From NCBI GenBank assembly GCA_036555125.1, contig DATBLY010000150.1, forward strand, positions 1 to 15,268: 15,268 nt of DNA, read 5' to 3'. Positions 1-6,672 of this stretch are shown here, in pieces; position 1 is the stretch's first letter; every line of letters starts with the position of its first letter. The position numbers and the translations under genes are program-made. The DNA is from DATBLY01 sp036555125. GTDB taxonomy: Bacteria; Actinomycetota; UBA4738; HRBIN12. Below the pieces are notes generated by a model. It was not told the DNA's origin. It ran no database searches and worked only from the letters and a program-made list of their open reading frames with translations.

Positions 1-559
1 TGTACATCAAGAAGTTCGGGCCGTACATGTACGGGACGCCGTAGACGTAGCCGTCCACGACGTAGTGGGCGTTGTTGGTCCCGTCGGTCGGGCTGAGCGG
101 CGCGATCACGTTCCCGAGCTCCGGGAACAGCGCCGTGTCGACCGCGCCGACGTCCTGGCCGGCGATCAGCCGGTTCGAAGCGTCGCCCGAAGCCGAGACG
201 CCGTCGTACACCGAGCCGCCGCCCTGACGCATCAAGGTCACCATCTCGTCCGACGTATCTGCGTACTTCACCGTCACCTGGCAGCCGGTCTCGTCCTCGA
301 ACGGCGTGACCCAGTCGTAGTTCGGATCGACGGAGCCGTCCTCCGTGTACCCGTTCCAGGCGATCAGGCTGAGCTCGCCCTCGCCTTCGCCGATCGCGTC
401 GTAGGTCTTGGCCGGGACGAGTCCCTCGCCGCCGGTCTCGCCCGTCGCGCCGCCGGTCTCCCCGGTTCCTCCTCCGCCTCCGCCCTCGTCGTCGCCGCCG
501 CAGGCCGCGGCGACGAGCGCGAGCACGCCGACGACGGCGAGCCATCGCATCTTCCTCAT
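1..559 (-). CDS. Polyamine-type ABC transporter substrate-binding lipoprotein, N-terminal part (3' end outside window)
   Basis: This gene runs off the left edge; about 186 codons are visible. The product begins MRKMRW, followed by a hydrophobic stretch ending in LVAAAC, so residue Cys20 is a likely lipidation site of a type II signal peptide. A flexible Gly/Asp/Glu/Thr-rich tether follows (about residues 21-43), then a periplasmic-binding fold start with ELSLIAWNGY and later GYVYGVPYMYGPN, which resemble PotD/PotF-type spermidine/putrescine-binding proteins. The start ATG overlaps the stop of the upstream ATPase gene as ATGA, and a strong AGGAGG lies 7 nt before it inside that gene, so translation is probably coupled. 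Inferred role: capture of a polyamine or similar cation outside the membrane and delivery to an importer. The exact ligand cannot be read from this fragment. The permease genes are not in the window. Confidence 0.85.
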   Translation of the reverse strand, partial: MRKMRWLAVVGVLALVAAACGGDDEGGGGGGTGETGGATGETGGEGLVPAKTYDAIGEGEGELSLIAWNGYTEDGSVDPNYDWVTPFEDETGCQVTVKYADTSDEMVTLMRQGGGSVYDGVSASGDASNRLIAGQDVGAVDTALFPELGNVIAPLSPTDGTNNAHYVVDGYVYGVPYMYGPNFLMY

Positions 560-1692
560 CGAGCCCCCTCCTCTTGGTCCATCGTCCCTTCCGCCGCGCC
601 GGCGGCCTCTTCCACCGGTCGGTTGTTGCCACGCTTCCACATCAGGCGCACGGCCTCCCCCTTGACCTGCAGCGCCTCCATCGACGACGTGTCGAGGTTC
701 TGTCGCATCACGACCAGCTCTCCGCCACCGTCGAGCGAGACGAGGTAGCGGGTGACGGCACCCAGGTATACGACCTCGTGGACGCGCCCGGTCGCGGTGC
801 ACGCGTCGTCGGCGACCGCGGCCTCGGGATCGACCATCGCGATCTTCTCCGGGCGGATCGTGAACGCGTGCGCGCTGCCGGTGATCCGCTCGGCCGCGTC
901 ACCCTCGAGCACGTTCGAGACCCCCACGAACCCCGCCACGAAGCCCGTCGCGGGTCGTTCGTACACCTCCGCGGGCGACCCGACCTGCTCGATCCGGCCG
1001 TGGCTGAACACGGCCATCCGGTCGCTCATCGTGAGGGCTTCCTCTTGGTCGTGCGTCACGTAGATGAACGTCAGGCCCACCTCGCGCTGGATCTCCTTCA
1101 GCTCGATCTGCATCGCCTGACGGAGCTTCAGGTCCAACGCGCCGAGCGGCTCATCCAGGAGCAGGACCTTCGGCCGGTTCACGAGCGCCCGGGCGAGCGC
1201 GACGCGCTGCCGCTGCCCACCTGAAAGCTGCGCCGGCTTGCGGTCCCCGAACGCGGCCAGCTGGACCATCGCGAGCGCCTCGTCGACGCGGGACCGGCGC
1301 TCGGACCGCGAGACCTTCTGCACCATGAGGCCGTAGCCGACGTTCTGCGCCACCGTCATGTGCGGGAACAGCGCGTAGTCCTGGAAGACCGTGTTGACGT
1401 CGCGTTCGTACGGGGCGAGACGCGAGACGTCCTGCCCTTCCAGCAGGATCAGGCCCTCGGTCGGCTGCTCGAAGCCAGCGATCATGCGCAGGCAGGTGGT
1501 CTTGCCCGATCCGGACGGCCCGAGCATCGAGAAGAACTCCCCCTCGCGGACGTCCAGGTCCACGCCGTCCACGGCGACGACGGTGCCGAACCGCTTGACG
1601 ACGCGCTCGAGACGCACGGCGAGCGACGGGTCGTCCGAGGCACGCTCCCCGTGCACCTGTGCCGCCGTCTCGGCCACGCCTGGACCCCCCAT
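556..1692 (-). CDS. potA: Spermidine/putrescine-type ABC importer ATP-binding protein (PotA-like)
   Basis: A 378-residue cytoplasmic ATPase of the PotA/CysA importer class. Visible motifs in order: Walker A GPSGSGKTT (about 58-66), Q-loop Gln104 in VFQDYALFPH, signature LSGGQ (156-160), Walker B VLLLDEPLGALD (176-187), H-loop His214 in YVTHDQEEAL, then a C-terminal TOBE-type domain (about 280-355, starting with TIRPEK). Length is typical for PotA. It is directly followed by the substrate-binding lipoprotein gene with a 4-bp overlap, which supports a polyamine-type importer; in many genomes permease genes lie between or after these two. The start is uncertain: the first ATG is preceded immediately by a hairpin (1696-1710), and an in-frame GTG five codons later has GGGGGG about 8 nt upstream. 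The ligand class is inferred from family and neighbour, not proven. Confidence 0.88.
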   Translation of the reverse strand: MGGPGVAETAAQVHGERASDDPSLAVRLERVVKRFGTVVAVDGVDLDVREGEFFSMLGPSGSGKTTCLRMIAGFEQPTEGLILLEGQDVSRLAPYERDVNTVFQDYALFPHMTVAQNVGYGLMVQKVSRSERRSRVDEALAMVQLAAFGDRKPAQLSGGQRQRVALARALVNRPKVLLLDEPLGALDLKLRQAMQIELKEIQREVGLTFIYVTHDQEEALTMSDRMAVFSHGRIEQVGSPAEVYERPATGFVAGFVGVSNVLEGDAAERITGSAHAFTIRPEKIAMVDPEAAVADDACTATGRVHEVVYLGAVTRYLVSLDGGGELVVMRQNLDTSSMEALQVKGEAVRLMWKRGNNRPVEEAAGAAEGTMDQEEGAR

Positions 1693-1695
1693 CCA

Positions 1696-1749
1696 CCCGA
1701 CGCCGTCGGGTTAGCCGACCATCTTGAACGGGAAGCCAGCTGCCAGCAA
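1696..1749 (-). promoter_or_regulatory. Candidate promoter and leader hairpin of the potA-like gene
   Basis: Reading leftward, TTGCTG (1749-1744), a 17-bp spacer and CAAGAT (1726-1721) form a plausible -35/-10 pair. The predicted short leader then contains CCCGAC-GCC-GTCGGG (1696-1710 as read on the plus strand), a perfect 6-bp stem with a 3-nt loop ending 3 nt before the ATG. The box matches are seen directly; use as a promoter is inferred. The hairpin may influence ribosome access, since no clear Shine-Dalgarno precedes the first ATG. Confidence 0.35.
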
Positions 1750-1769
1750 GCGGCACCCTCGGTGCTTGC
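1746..1769 (-). terminator. Weak hairpin after the pyrD-like gene
   Basis: Just past the pyrD-like stop codon, GCACC-CTC-GGTGC forms a 5-bp stem extended by GCAA/TTGC with a 3-nt bulge. There is no T-tract on the transcribed side, so it is at best an actinobacterial-style terminator without a U-run. It overlaps the candidate -35 box of the potA-like gene. Confidence 0.25.
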
Positions 1770-1776
1770 CGCCCAC

Positions 1777-2802
1777 TCAGGCGCCGGCCGCGGCGCCGAC
1801 GAGGCCGGGAACCGTCTGGTCCCGGTCGACCAGGACACGCGAGAGCGCGTCCGTCAGGCGCCCGACCACGCCGGGGCCTTCGAAGACGAGGGCCGTGTAC
1901 AGCTGGACGGTGGTCGCACCGGCCTCCAGGCAGGCCACCACGTCGTCGACCGTGGCGATCCCTCCGCACGCGTTGACCGGCAGCGCTCCACCGGTCGCCG
2001 ACACGACCTCGGCCACGATCGCGGGGGTCCGCGCGGCGAGCGGCCGTCCGGACCGACCGCCGGCGCCGGCCGAGAGCCGGCGATCCTCGACCGGCAGCGT
2101 GTTCGAACAGGTCAGGCCCGCGGCGCCGTGTGACCGGGAGATGTGCGCGAGCGCGAGCACGGCCTCGCGCTCGATGTCGGTCGCGAACGGCGGGAGCTTC
2201 ACGAACACCGGTCGGTCGGTCCGCTCGCGGAACGCGCCCAGCAGCGCCGCGAGATGGGCCTCCTGGTCGCGGTCCCGTCCCCACGACACGTTCGGACAGC
2301 TCGCGTTCAGCTCCAGGCCGTCGGCGAGCGGCGCCAGACGCTCGACGACGGCGGCCGCGTCCCGGACCGCCTCGTCGGCGACGCTGACGAGGCGAGGGGC
2401 GGTCCGGCGCGTGCGAGCGAGCGTGCGCGCCGCCGCCTCCAGGCCCGGGTTCGGGAGGCCCATCGCGTTCGTCAGGGCGCCCGCTTCGGGGTCGCGGGCG
2501 ATCCGGGGCCGCGGGTTCCCCGCGCGCGGCTCGCGGGTGATCGTGCCGCCGATCACGTAGCCGAACCCCAGCCGCCCGAGCGCGTCGAGGCGGCGAAGGG
2601 ACTTGTCGAAGCCGGCGGCCAGCCCGATCGGGTTGCGGAGGGGGATGCCGGCCAGGGTCACGCCCTGACGGAGGTCCGTGGCCGCCCCCCCGATCGCGCG
2701 CCACGGCAGCGGGAGGCCGAGCAGCGTCATGGCGAGGCGGTGGGCGGACTCGGGATCGAGGGCGAAGAAGAGCGGTCGTCCGACGGTCCGGTACCAGCCC
2801 AT
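1777..2802 (-). CDS. pyrD: Dihydroorotate dehydrogenase, hybrid class 1/class 2 character
   Basis: A 341-residue FMN TIM-barrel protein expected to oxidise dihydroorotate to orotate, the fourth step of pyrimidine synthesis. The N-terminus (WYRTVGRPLFFALDPESAHR) resembles the membrane-associating helix region of quinone-dependent class 2 enzymes. GFDK (64-67) and NAMGLPN (112-118) are FMN/substrate loop motifs. C-terminal SGRPL, ACGGI and VQLYTALVFEGP also look class 2. However, the catalytic loop reads ELNASCPN with Cys169 where class 2 enzymes carry Ser, and VKLPP (201-205) replaces the class 2 VKxxPD; both are class 1A traits. It diverges from pyrE with 22 bp between start codons, which supports a pyrimidine role. 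Which electron acceptor it uses cannot be decided from sequence alone; a related FMN oxidoreductase is a less likely alternative. Confidence 0.85.
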   Translation of the reverse strand: MGWYRTVGRPLFFALDPESAHRLAMTLLGLPLPWRAIGGAATDLRQGVTLAGIPLRNPIGLAAGFDKSLRRLDALGRLGFGYVIGGTITREPRAGNPRPRIARDPEAGALTNAMGLPNPGLEAAARTLARTRRTAPRLVSVADEAVRDAAAVVERLAPLADGLELNASCPNVSWGRDRDQEAHLAALLGAFRERTDRPVFVKLPPFATDIEREAVLALAHISRSHGAAGLTCSNTLPVEDRRLSAGAGGRSGRPLAARTPAIVAEVVSATGGALPVNACGGIATVDDVVACLEAGATTVQLYTALVFEGPGVVGRLTDALSRVLVDRDQTVPGLVGAAAGA

Positions 2803-2824
2803 CGGGCGCCTATGCTACCCGGCC
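2803..2824. promoter_or_regulatory. Shared bidirectional -10 region between pyrD and pyrE
   Basis: The gap between the two divergent ATG codons is only 22 bp. TATGCT (2811-2816) lies 8 nt before the pyrE ATG. On the other strand TAGCAT (2817-2812) lies 9 nt before the pyrD ATG. The two boxes overlap in the near-palindrome TATGCTA. Both spacings fit leaderless or nearly leaderless transcripts. Any -35 contacts would have to fall inside the opposite coding sequence. The box matches are seen; promoter activity is inferred. Confidence 0.6.
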
Positions 2825-3331
2825 ATGGACGAAGACCTGGCCCGGCGTCTGATCGACGCGTCCGAGCTGCACGGGGACTTCGTCCTGTCGAGCGGGACGC
2901 GTTCGAGCGTGTACTTCGACAAGTTCCGGTTCCTGACCCGGCCCGACCTGCTGCGCGCGCTCGCACACGCCGTTGCCGAGCGGATCCCGGCGAGCGTGGA
3001 CCTGGTCGCCGCGCCCGAGGGCGCGGCGACGTTGCTCGTCGCCGCGGTCGCCCTCGAGACGGAGCTCCCGGTCGCCGTCGTCCGCAAGGAGCCGAAGACG
3101 TACGGGACCCGCGGCCGGGTCGAGGGTCACGCGCCGGCCGGCGCCCGCGCCCTGCTGATCGAGGACGTCTCGACCACGGGCCACCAGGTCCTCGCCGCCG
3201 CCCGGGCGCTCGAGGACGCCGGCGTCACGATCGACCGCATCGTGCTGGCGATCGACCGCGGCGGCGCGGAGCACCTGCGCGGAGCGGGGTTCACGGTCGA
3301 GGCGATCGCGGTGCAGCGACCCGACGCCTGA
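2825..3331 (+). CDS. pyrE: Orotate phosphoribosyltransferase
   Basis: A 168-residue cytoplasmic enzyme that joins orotate to PRPP to give orotidine monophosphate, the fifth step of UMP synthesis. The PRPP-binding loop is ALLIEDVSTTGHQ (about 109-121). The flexible catalytic loop is RKEPKTYGTRGRVEG (87-101), with Tyr where the E. coli enzyme has His; to my knowledge the YG form also occurs in other actinobacterial and archaeal enzymes. An early SSGTRSSVYFDK segment is the usual substrate-side motif. The ATG at 2825 was chosen because a TATGCT -10 box lies 8 nt upstream and the family motif set begins right after it; a longer reading would overlap pyrD. It ends 6 bp before the convergent methyltransferase gene. 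Length is slightly shorter than E. coli PyrE but normal for compact homologues. Confidence 0.93.
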   Translation: MDEDLARRLIDASELHGDFVLSSGTRSSVYFDKFRFLTRPDLLRALAHAVAERIPASVDLVAAPEGAATLLVAAVALETELPVAVVRKEPKTYGTRGRVEGHAPAGARALLIEDVSTTGHQVLAAARALEDAGVTIDRIVLAIDRGGAEHLRGAGFTVEAIAVQRPDA

Positions 3332-3337
3332 GGGCGG

Positions 3338-4072
3338 TCAGGCGACCGGCGAGCGGATGCAGCGCCAGATCTGCAGGCGCCAGAGCCAGCGGCTGCCGCG
3401 CCGGTGGAGGTTCAGGAGCCCCTCCTTCATCATCCGCGCCGCCGCGACCGACTTGCCGACGATGTCGGGGAGCGGGAACTCGCGCGAGATCACCGACTCC
3501 ATGTTGTCGCCGAAGAGCCGGCGGGCGGCCTCGAGGATCGACCGCTCGTCCTGGATCGTCCCGGTGGGCAGGTACAGCCGGCCGCCGGGTGCGAGCGTCT
3601 GCGTCTCGCCGATGCTCTCGAGCATCATCCGCGGGAGCTCCGCGCCGGTGGGCCCCCCGGCCCGTCCGTCGGGGAACCAGCCGGCCACCTGGGCGATCTC
3701 GTCCGGGATCCCGGAGACGTCGCCGATCAGCACGGTGGCCTGCTCGTCGCGCACGGGCTGGAGGAGGTCCCCCGCCCGGAACTCCACCCGGTCGTGCAGG
3801 CCCAGACGGCGCGCGTTGCGGGTGGCGGCCTCCACGGCCTCCTCGGAGAGGTCGCAGCCGATCACCCGGCGCGCCCCCAGTCGGGCTGCCACGAACGAGA
3901 GCACGCCGCTGCCACAGCCCACGTCGATCACGGTGTCGTCGGGACCGATCTCGAGCGCATCGGCGATCGTCCGGCTGGTGTGGGTGGGGCTGAAGACCCC
4001 CGGGTTCAGGTCGATCGTGAACGGGCCCGTACGGCCCTTCCACACCAGCTCGGTCGGTGCGCTCTGGCTCAT
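3338..4072 (-). CDS. Class I SAM-dependent methyltransferase, substrate unknown
   Basis: A 244-residue protein with a Rossmann-type methyltransferase core. Motif I is VIDVGCGSGVLS (48-59). The acidic ribose-binding residue is Asp74 in GCDLSEEAVEAA. RVEFRAGDLLQPV (95-107) forms the adenine-side strand. The post-motif IV segment is IGDVSGIPDE rather than NPPY, so it is not a standard N6-adenine or glutamine methyltransferase. The core resembles PrmA-like and small-RNA-methyltransferase folds, but no specific target can be named. A basic, Trp-rich tail (RRGSRWLWRLQIWRCIR) ends the protein and could bind nucleic acid or membrane. GGAG lies 9 nt before the ATG. It is convergent with pyrE, and downstream of the DUF309 gene with 77 bp between, so it probably has its own promoter. 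Confidence 0.8.
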   Translation of the reverse strand: MSQSAPTELVWKGRTGPFTIDLNPGVFSPTHTSRTIADALEIGPDDTVIDVGCGSGVLSFVAARLGARRVIGCDLSEEAVEAATRNARRLGLHDRVEFRAGDLLQPVRDEQATVLIGDVSGIPDEIAQVAGWFPDGRAGGPTGAELPRMMLESIGETQTLAPGGRLYLPTGTIQDERSILEAARRLFGDNMESVISREFPLPDIVGKSVAAARMMKEGLLNLHRRGSRWLWRLQIWRCIRSPVA

Positions 4073-4081
4073 CTGGGCTCC

Positions 4082-4112
4082 ATCGTCTCACGCGCGGGCA
4101 CGTCGACGTCAA
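4082..4112 (-). promoter_or_regulatory. Candidate promoter of the methyltransferase gene
   Basis: Reading leftward, TTGACG (4112-4107) and GACGAT (4087-4082) are separated by 19 bp, and GACGAT ends 9 nt before the ATG at 4072. The same two hexamers occur before the MarR gene with an 18-bp spacer. Spacing is slightly long, so confidence is modest. Confidence 0.35.
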
Positions 4113-4149
4113 CCGTCGCGGACCCGCAGCCACGACAATTGGCGTGAGG

Positions 4150-4641
4150 TTACACGGGCGGAGGTTCGAGCGCCGTGTCCTCGCCGGGGATCAGCTGCCC
4201 CGCCTCGACCGCCTGGGCATCGGCCAGCAACCGGTCCCGGAGCGCCTGCGTCGCGATCCCCCGATGCCCGTCCGGGTACCGGCCCACGCGCGAGGCCGCA
4301 CGCCGCAGGAGCGTCTTCGTACCGTGGGGGTTGCCGCGGCGGAAGTGGACGTAGCCCGCGCCCATCTGGGACAGGCCCTTGAAGAACTCGGCGTCGTCGG
4401 TCTGCCGCGCCTGCTTCCAGGCCGTCTCCCACGCCTCGTGGGCGGGGAAGTAACGACCGGCGCGCGCGTGGCGCCGCGCCAGCTCGTGGTTCTCCTCGAG
4501 CGACAGGCTGTCGAAGTCCTCGAGCACGAGCTCGTTCGGCGCGTCCCAAGGCTGCGGACGCCCCAGCCGGTCCCGCGGACGCTCGGGCTTCTGCCGCCGC
4601 TCGCTCGGGATCCCGGTCTTGCCTTGCGCTTCCTCGGGCAT
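4150..4641 (-). CDS. DUF309 domain protein
   Basis: A 163-residue protein with a charged, low-complexity N-terminal segment (about 1-45) and a helical DUF309 domain after it. The characteristic motif is YFPAHEAWETAWKQA (64-78), followed by FFKGLSQMGAGYVHFRRGNPHGTKTLL, matching the family's pattern of an invariant His-Glu pair and a second helix with small residues and a GN-x-G turn. The biochemical role of DUF309 is not established to my knowledge. The ATG at 4641 was chosen because TAGGCT (4654-4649) lies 7 nt upstream, which is the leaderless spacing seen repeatedly in this window. It sits between the MarR regulator and the methyltransferase, all on the same strand, but each has its own candidate promoter, so a common function is not implied. 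Confidence 0.85.
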   Translation of the reverse strand: MPEEAQGKTGIPSERRQKPERPRDRLGRPQPWDAPNELVLEDFDSLSLEENHELARRHARAGRYFPAHEAWETAWKQARQTDDAEFFKGLSQMGAGYVHFRRGNPHGTKTLLRRAASRVGRYPDGHRGIATQALRDRLLADAQAVEAGQLIPGEDTALEPPPV

Positions 4642-4648
4642 CCCGGCG

Positions 4649-4654
4649 AGCCTA
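4649..4654 (-). promoter_or_regulatory. -10 box of the DUF309 gene (leaderless type)
   Basis: TAGGCT read leftward, 7 nt before the ATG at 4641. This places the predicted transcription start at or next to the start codon; there is no Shine-Dalgarno sequence. Confidence 0.55.
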
Positions 4655-4674
4655 CCGGCCCGAACACCCGGCGG

Positions 4675-5109
4675 TCATGACGAGCGCCCGCCGTCGCCGG
4701 CGAGGAGCTCGAGCGACTCGCGGAGCGCGTCGACCCGCCGGTCACCGAGCTCCCGGCGGAGCCGGACCTCGGTGGCCTGCACCGCGCGACGGGCGTCCGC
4801 GACGGCCCGGCGCCCACGGGCGGTGAGCCGCACGACCTTCGCGCGGCCGTCCGATGGATCGTCGACGCGGCGGACGAAGCCGCGCGACTCGAGCTCGTCG
4901 ACGAGCAGCATCATCGCCTGCTTCGTGACCCGCCCCCGCCGAGCGAGCTCGGTCAGGCGCGTGCCCGAGCGACGGTCCACGTGCAGGAAGACGGCGAGGT
5001 GCCCGGGACGAACGTCGGACCACCCCCGCTCCTCGAGCGCCTCGACGAGCTGCGAGGAGAACGCGCGATGGCCCTCGAGCAAGAGCCGGCCCAGATCCGG
5101 TTCCGTCAC
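4675..5109 (-). CDS. MarR-family transcriptional regulator
   Basis: About 144 residues with the MarR winged helix-turn-helix layout: an N-terminal dimer helix (EPDLGRLLLEGHRAF), a central HTH in which SGTRLTELARRGRVTKQAMMLLVDELESRGFV (48-79) holds the recognition helix, the wing DPSDGRAKVVRLTARG (84-99) with the conserved Asp-x-x-Asp-x-Arg pattern, and a C-terminal dimer helix. The GTG at 5109 is preferred because GACGAT lies 6 nt upstream and TTGACG 18 bp before that. A TTG at 5145 and a GTG at 5130 are in-frame alternatives, but both fall inside that promoter. It is divergent from the GNAT gene with about 104 bp between, so it may regulate itself and that gene. The ligand is unknown. Confidence 0.88.
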   Translation of the reverse strand: MTEPDLGRLLLEGHRAFSSQLVEALEERGWSDVRPGHLAVFLHVDRRSGTRLTELARRGRVTKQAMMLLVDELESRGFVRRVDDPSDGRAKVVRLTARGRRAVADARRAVQATEVRLRRELGDRRVDALRESLELLAGDGGRSS

Positions 5110-5115
5110 GAGGGC

Positions 5116-5145
5116 ATCGTCCGCTCGCACACCGAGGACCGTCAA
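5116..5145 (-). promoter_or_regulatory. Candidate promoter of the MarR gene
   Basis: Reading leftward, TTGACG (5145-5140), an 18-bp spacer and GACGAT (5121-5116), which is 6 nt before the GTG at 5109. The -35 box lies in an imperfect 15-bp palindrome (5141-5155, GTCA/TGAC arms), a possible self-operator. This promoter argues for the shorter MarR start. Confidence 0.45.
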
Positions 5146-5200
5146 CCCGGCTGACGACCATGCGCGCGGCGAGGGTCCGGTCGACCCGGCCGGGGCTCGC

Positions 5201-5206
5201 TAGCCT
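5201..5206 (+). promoter_or_regulatory. -10 box of the GNAT gene (leaderless type)
   Basis: TAGCCT lies 7 nt before the ATG at 5214. No good -35 hexamer is visible; GGTCGACC, a perfect 8-bp palindrome at 5179-5186, occupies that area and could be a regulator site. Confidence 0.5.
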
Positions 5207-5213
5207 GGCGTCC

Positions 5214-5714
5214 ATGCCGATCGAGATCCGCGAGGCCCTCGAGGAGGAGCACGAGGAGGTCGGGCGCGTCACCGCCGGCGCGTACGCGGAGTTCGCTCGA
5301 CCCGGCGACGGCGACTGGGAGGAGTACCTCGAGCGCATCGCGGACGTGCCCGGACGGGCCGACCGCACGACGATCCTCGTCGCCGTCGAGGGGACCGTGA
5401 TCGTCGGGAGCGCGACGCTCGAGCTGCTCGCCCGGGTCGAGGAGCCCGAGGACCCACCCCTGCGGCCGCACGAGGCCCACATCCGGATGCTCGGCGTCGA
5501 CCCCGCGTGGCGCGGGCGCGGGGTGGGAGGGCTGCTGATGGAGACGTGCGAGCGGCTCGCCCTGGAACGCGGCAAGACGCTGATGACCCTGCACACGACC
5601 CAGCGGATGGCGGCGGCGCGGCGCATGTACGAGCGGCTCGGCTACGAGCGGGGCGAGGACCGCGTCTTCCCCGACGGATTCGTGCTGCTCTCGTACACGA
5701 AGCGGCTGGACTAG
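5214..5714 (+). CDS. GNAT-family N-acetyltransferase
   Basis: A 166-residue single-domain acetyltransferase that would move an acetyl group from acetyl-CoA to an unknown amine. The acetyl-CoA motif A is HIRMLGVDPAWRGRGVGGLLMETC (89-112) with the Arg-x-x-Gly-x-Gly/Ala type loop RGRGVG (100-105). The C-terminal half has the usual AARRMYERLGYER motif B region. The ATG at 5214 is chosen over an upstream in-frame ATG at 5160 because the fold starts with MPIEIREA and TAGCCT lies 7 nt before it. The TAG stop codon falls inside the left copy of the insertion-sequence target duplication, so the insertion left the protein intact. The divergent MarR gene may control it; that is inference from position only. 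Confidence 0.9.
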   Translation: MPIEIREALEEEHEEVGRVTAGAYAEFARPGDGDWEEYLERIADVPGRADRTTILVAVEGTVIVGSATLELLARVEEPEDPPLRPHEAHIRMLGVDPAWRGRGVGGLLMETCERLALERGKTLMTLHTTQRMAAARRMYERLGYERGEDRVFPDGFVLLSYTKRLD

Positions 5715-5715
5715 T
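5710..5715. repeat. Left target-site duplication of the insertion sequence
   Basis: ACTAGT directly abuts the left terminal repeat. It matches GCTAGT (6757-6762) beyond the right end in 5 of 6 positions, consistent with a 6-bp duplication with one later change. It contains the GNAT stop codon. Confidence 0.65.
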
Positions 5716-5742
5716 TGTAGTTCCCGTTCACGTCGTTTGCAG
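5716..5742 (+). repeat. Left terminal inverted repeat of the insertion sequence
   Basis: Begins TGTAGTTCCCGTTCACG. The transposase stop codon (5728-5730) and its last codons lie inside this repeat, so the repeat sequence partly constrains the protein's C-terminus (LQTT). Confidence 0.88.
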
Positions 5743-6672
5743 TCGTGATGAAGGCGGACGTCCTCCGAGCGCGGTGTGGGCTCGTTCGTGATTGTAGGTC
5801 TCGATCCAGGCTGGCAGGGCAGCGAGGCGCGCTGCGTTGGACCGATAGAGCCGGACGTAGGCCCACTCGTCGAGCATGGTGCGGTTGAAGCGCTCGGCCT
5901 TCCCGTTGGTCTGCGGACGGTACGGCGCGGTCACCAGGTGGGCGGCGCCGATCTCGTCCAACGCCTGGGCGAACACGCTCGACACCGTGTAGTTGCGCGC
6001 GCGATCGGTCATCACGCGCTCGATGGGGACGCCGAGCTCAGCGAAGTGTCGAGCGCATCGGAGCAGGAAGCCGGCGCACGTCTCCCCGCGCTCATCCGCG
6101 TGAGCTTCCACGTAGGCGTAGCGAGAGCGATCGTCGATGGCGACGTGGAGATAGTCGTACCCCACGCCCCGCCCACGTCCTCGTCGTGTCTCGGTGCTCT
6201 TGCCGAGCATGCGCCACCCACCACCGGGTCGGATCCGACCGAGCTTCTTCACGTCGACGTGGATCAGCTCCCCCGGCCGGTCGCGCTCGTAGCGGATCGG
6301 GACGGCGGTCGGGCGATCCAGGCGGGTGAGTCTCGAGAGACCCTCTCGCCGAAGGACCCCGTAGACCGTCGATCGAGGCAGCCCCAGTTCGGGACCCAAC
6401 CGGTGCGGCCCCACCTTCCGACGCCGCCTGGCTCGGCAGATCCGCTGGACCTCGTGAGCATGCAGCGCCCGAGGCCGTCGATGCGGAGCGGAGCTGCGAT
6501 CCTCCAGACCCTCGACGCCCTCGTCGCGGAACCGACGCAACCACTTGTGGACGGTGGCTCGGGAGACCCCCATCGACTCTGCAGCGGCGGAGACGGTCCA
6601 GCCGCCTTCGATCACTCGCGACACGAGCAGCAACCGCCCGAACGGCGTGAGCCGCGCCCTACGATGTCCCAC
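5728..6672 (-). CDS. IS481-family DDE transposase
   Basis: A 314-residue transposase. The N-terminus has a helix-turn-helix (WTVSAAAESMGVSRATVHKWLRRF, 25-48) followed by a second HTH-like region with a basic stretch RRRRK. The RNase H-like catalytic core holds Asp140 (ELIHVDVKKL), Asp223 (ERVMTDRARNY) and Glu260 (PQTNGKAERFNRT), with 36 residues between the last two, as expected for a DDE enzyme. Conserved IS481/IS3-type C-terminal ETYNHERAHTALGGRPP is present. The GTG at 6672 is chosen for its AAGGAGG 5 nt upstream. The usual TDNG after the second Asp is TDRARN here; the catalytic Asp itself is kept. The upstream leader can fold into a long hairpin that pairs with the ribosome-binding site. 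Confidence 0.93.
   Translation of the reverse strand: MGHRRARLTPFGRLLLVSRVIEGGWTVSAAAESMGVSRATVHKWLRRFRDEGVEGLEDRSSAPHRRPRALHAHEVQRICRARRRRKVGPHRLGPELGLPRSTVYGVLRREGLSRLTRLDRPTAVPIRYERDRPGELIHVDVKKLGRIRPGGGWRMLGKSTETRRGRGRGVGYDYLHVAIDDRSRYAYVEAHADERGETCAGFLLRCARHFAELGVPIERVMTDRARNYTVSSVFAQALDEIGAAHLVTAPYRPQTNGKAERFNRTMLDEWAYVRLYRSNAARLAALPAWIETYNHERAHTALGGRPPSSRLQTT

Noticed and set aside
2143..3993. Long plus-strand open frame across pyrD, pyrE and the methyltransferase
   Set aside because: It crosses three genes with strong motifs in other frames, and its product is low-complexity Arg-rich sequence.
5728..6672. Possible inactive transposase because TDNG is replaced by TDRARN
   Set aside because: The catalytic Asp223 is kept, spacing to Glu260 is normal and the frame is intact, so inactivity is not supported.
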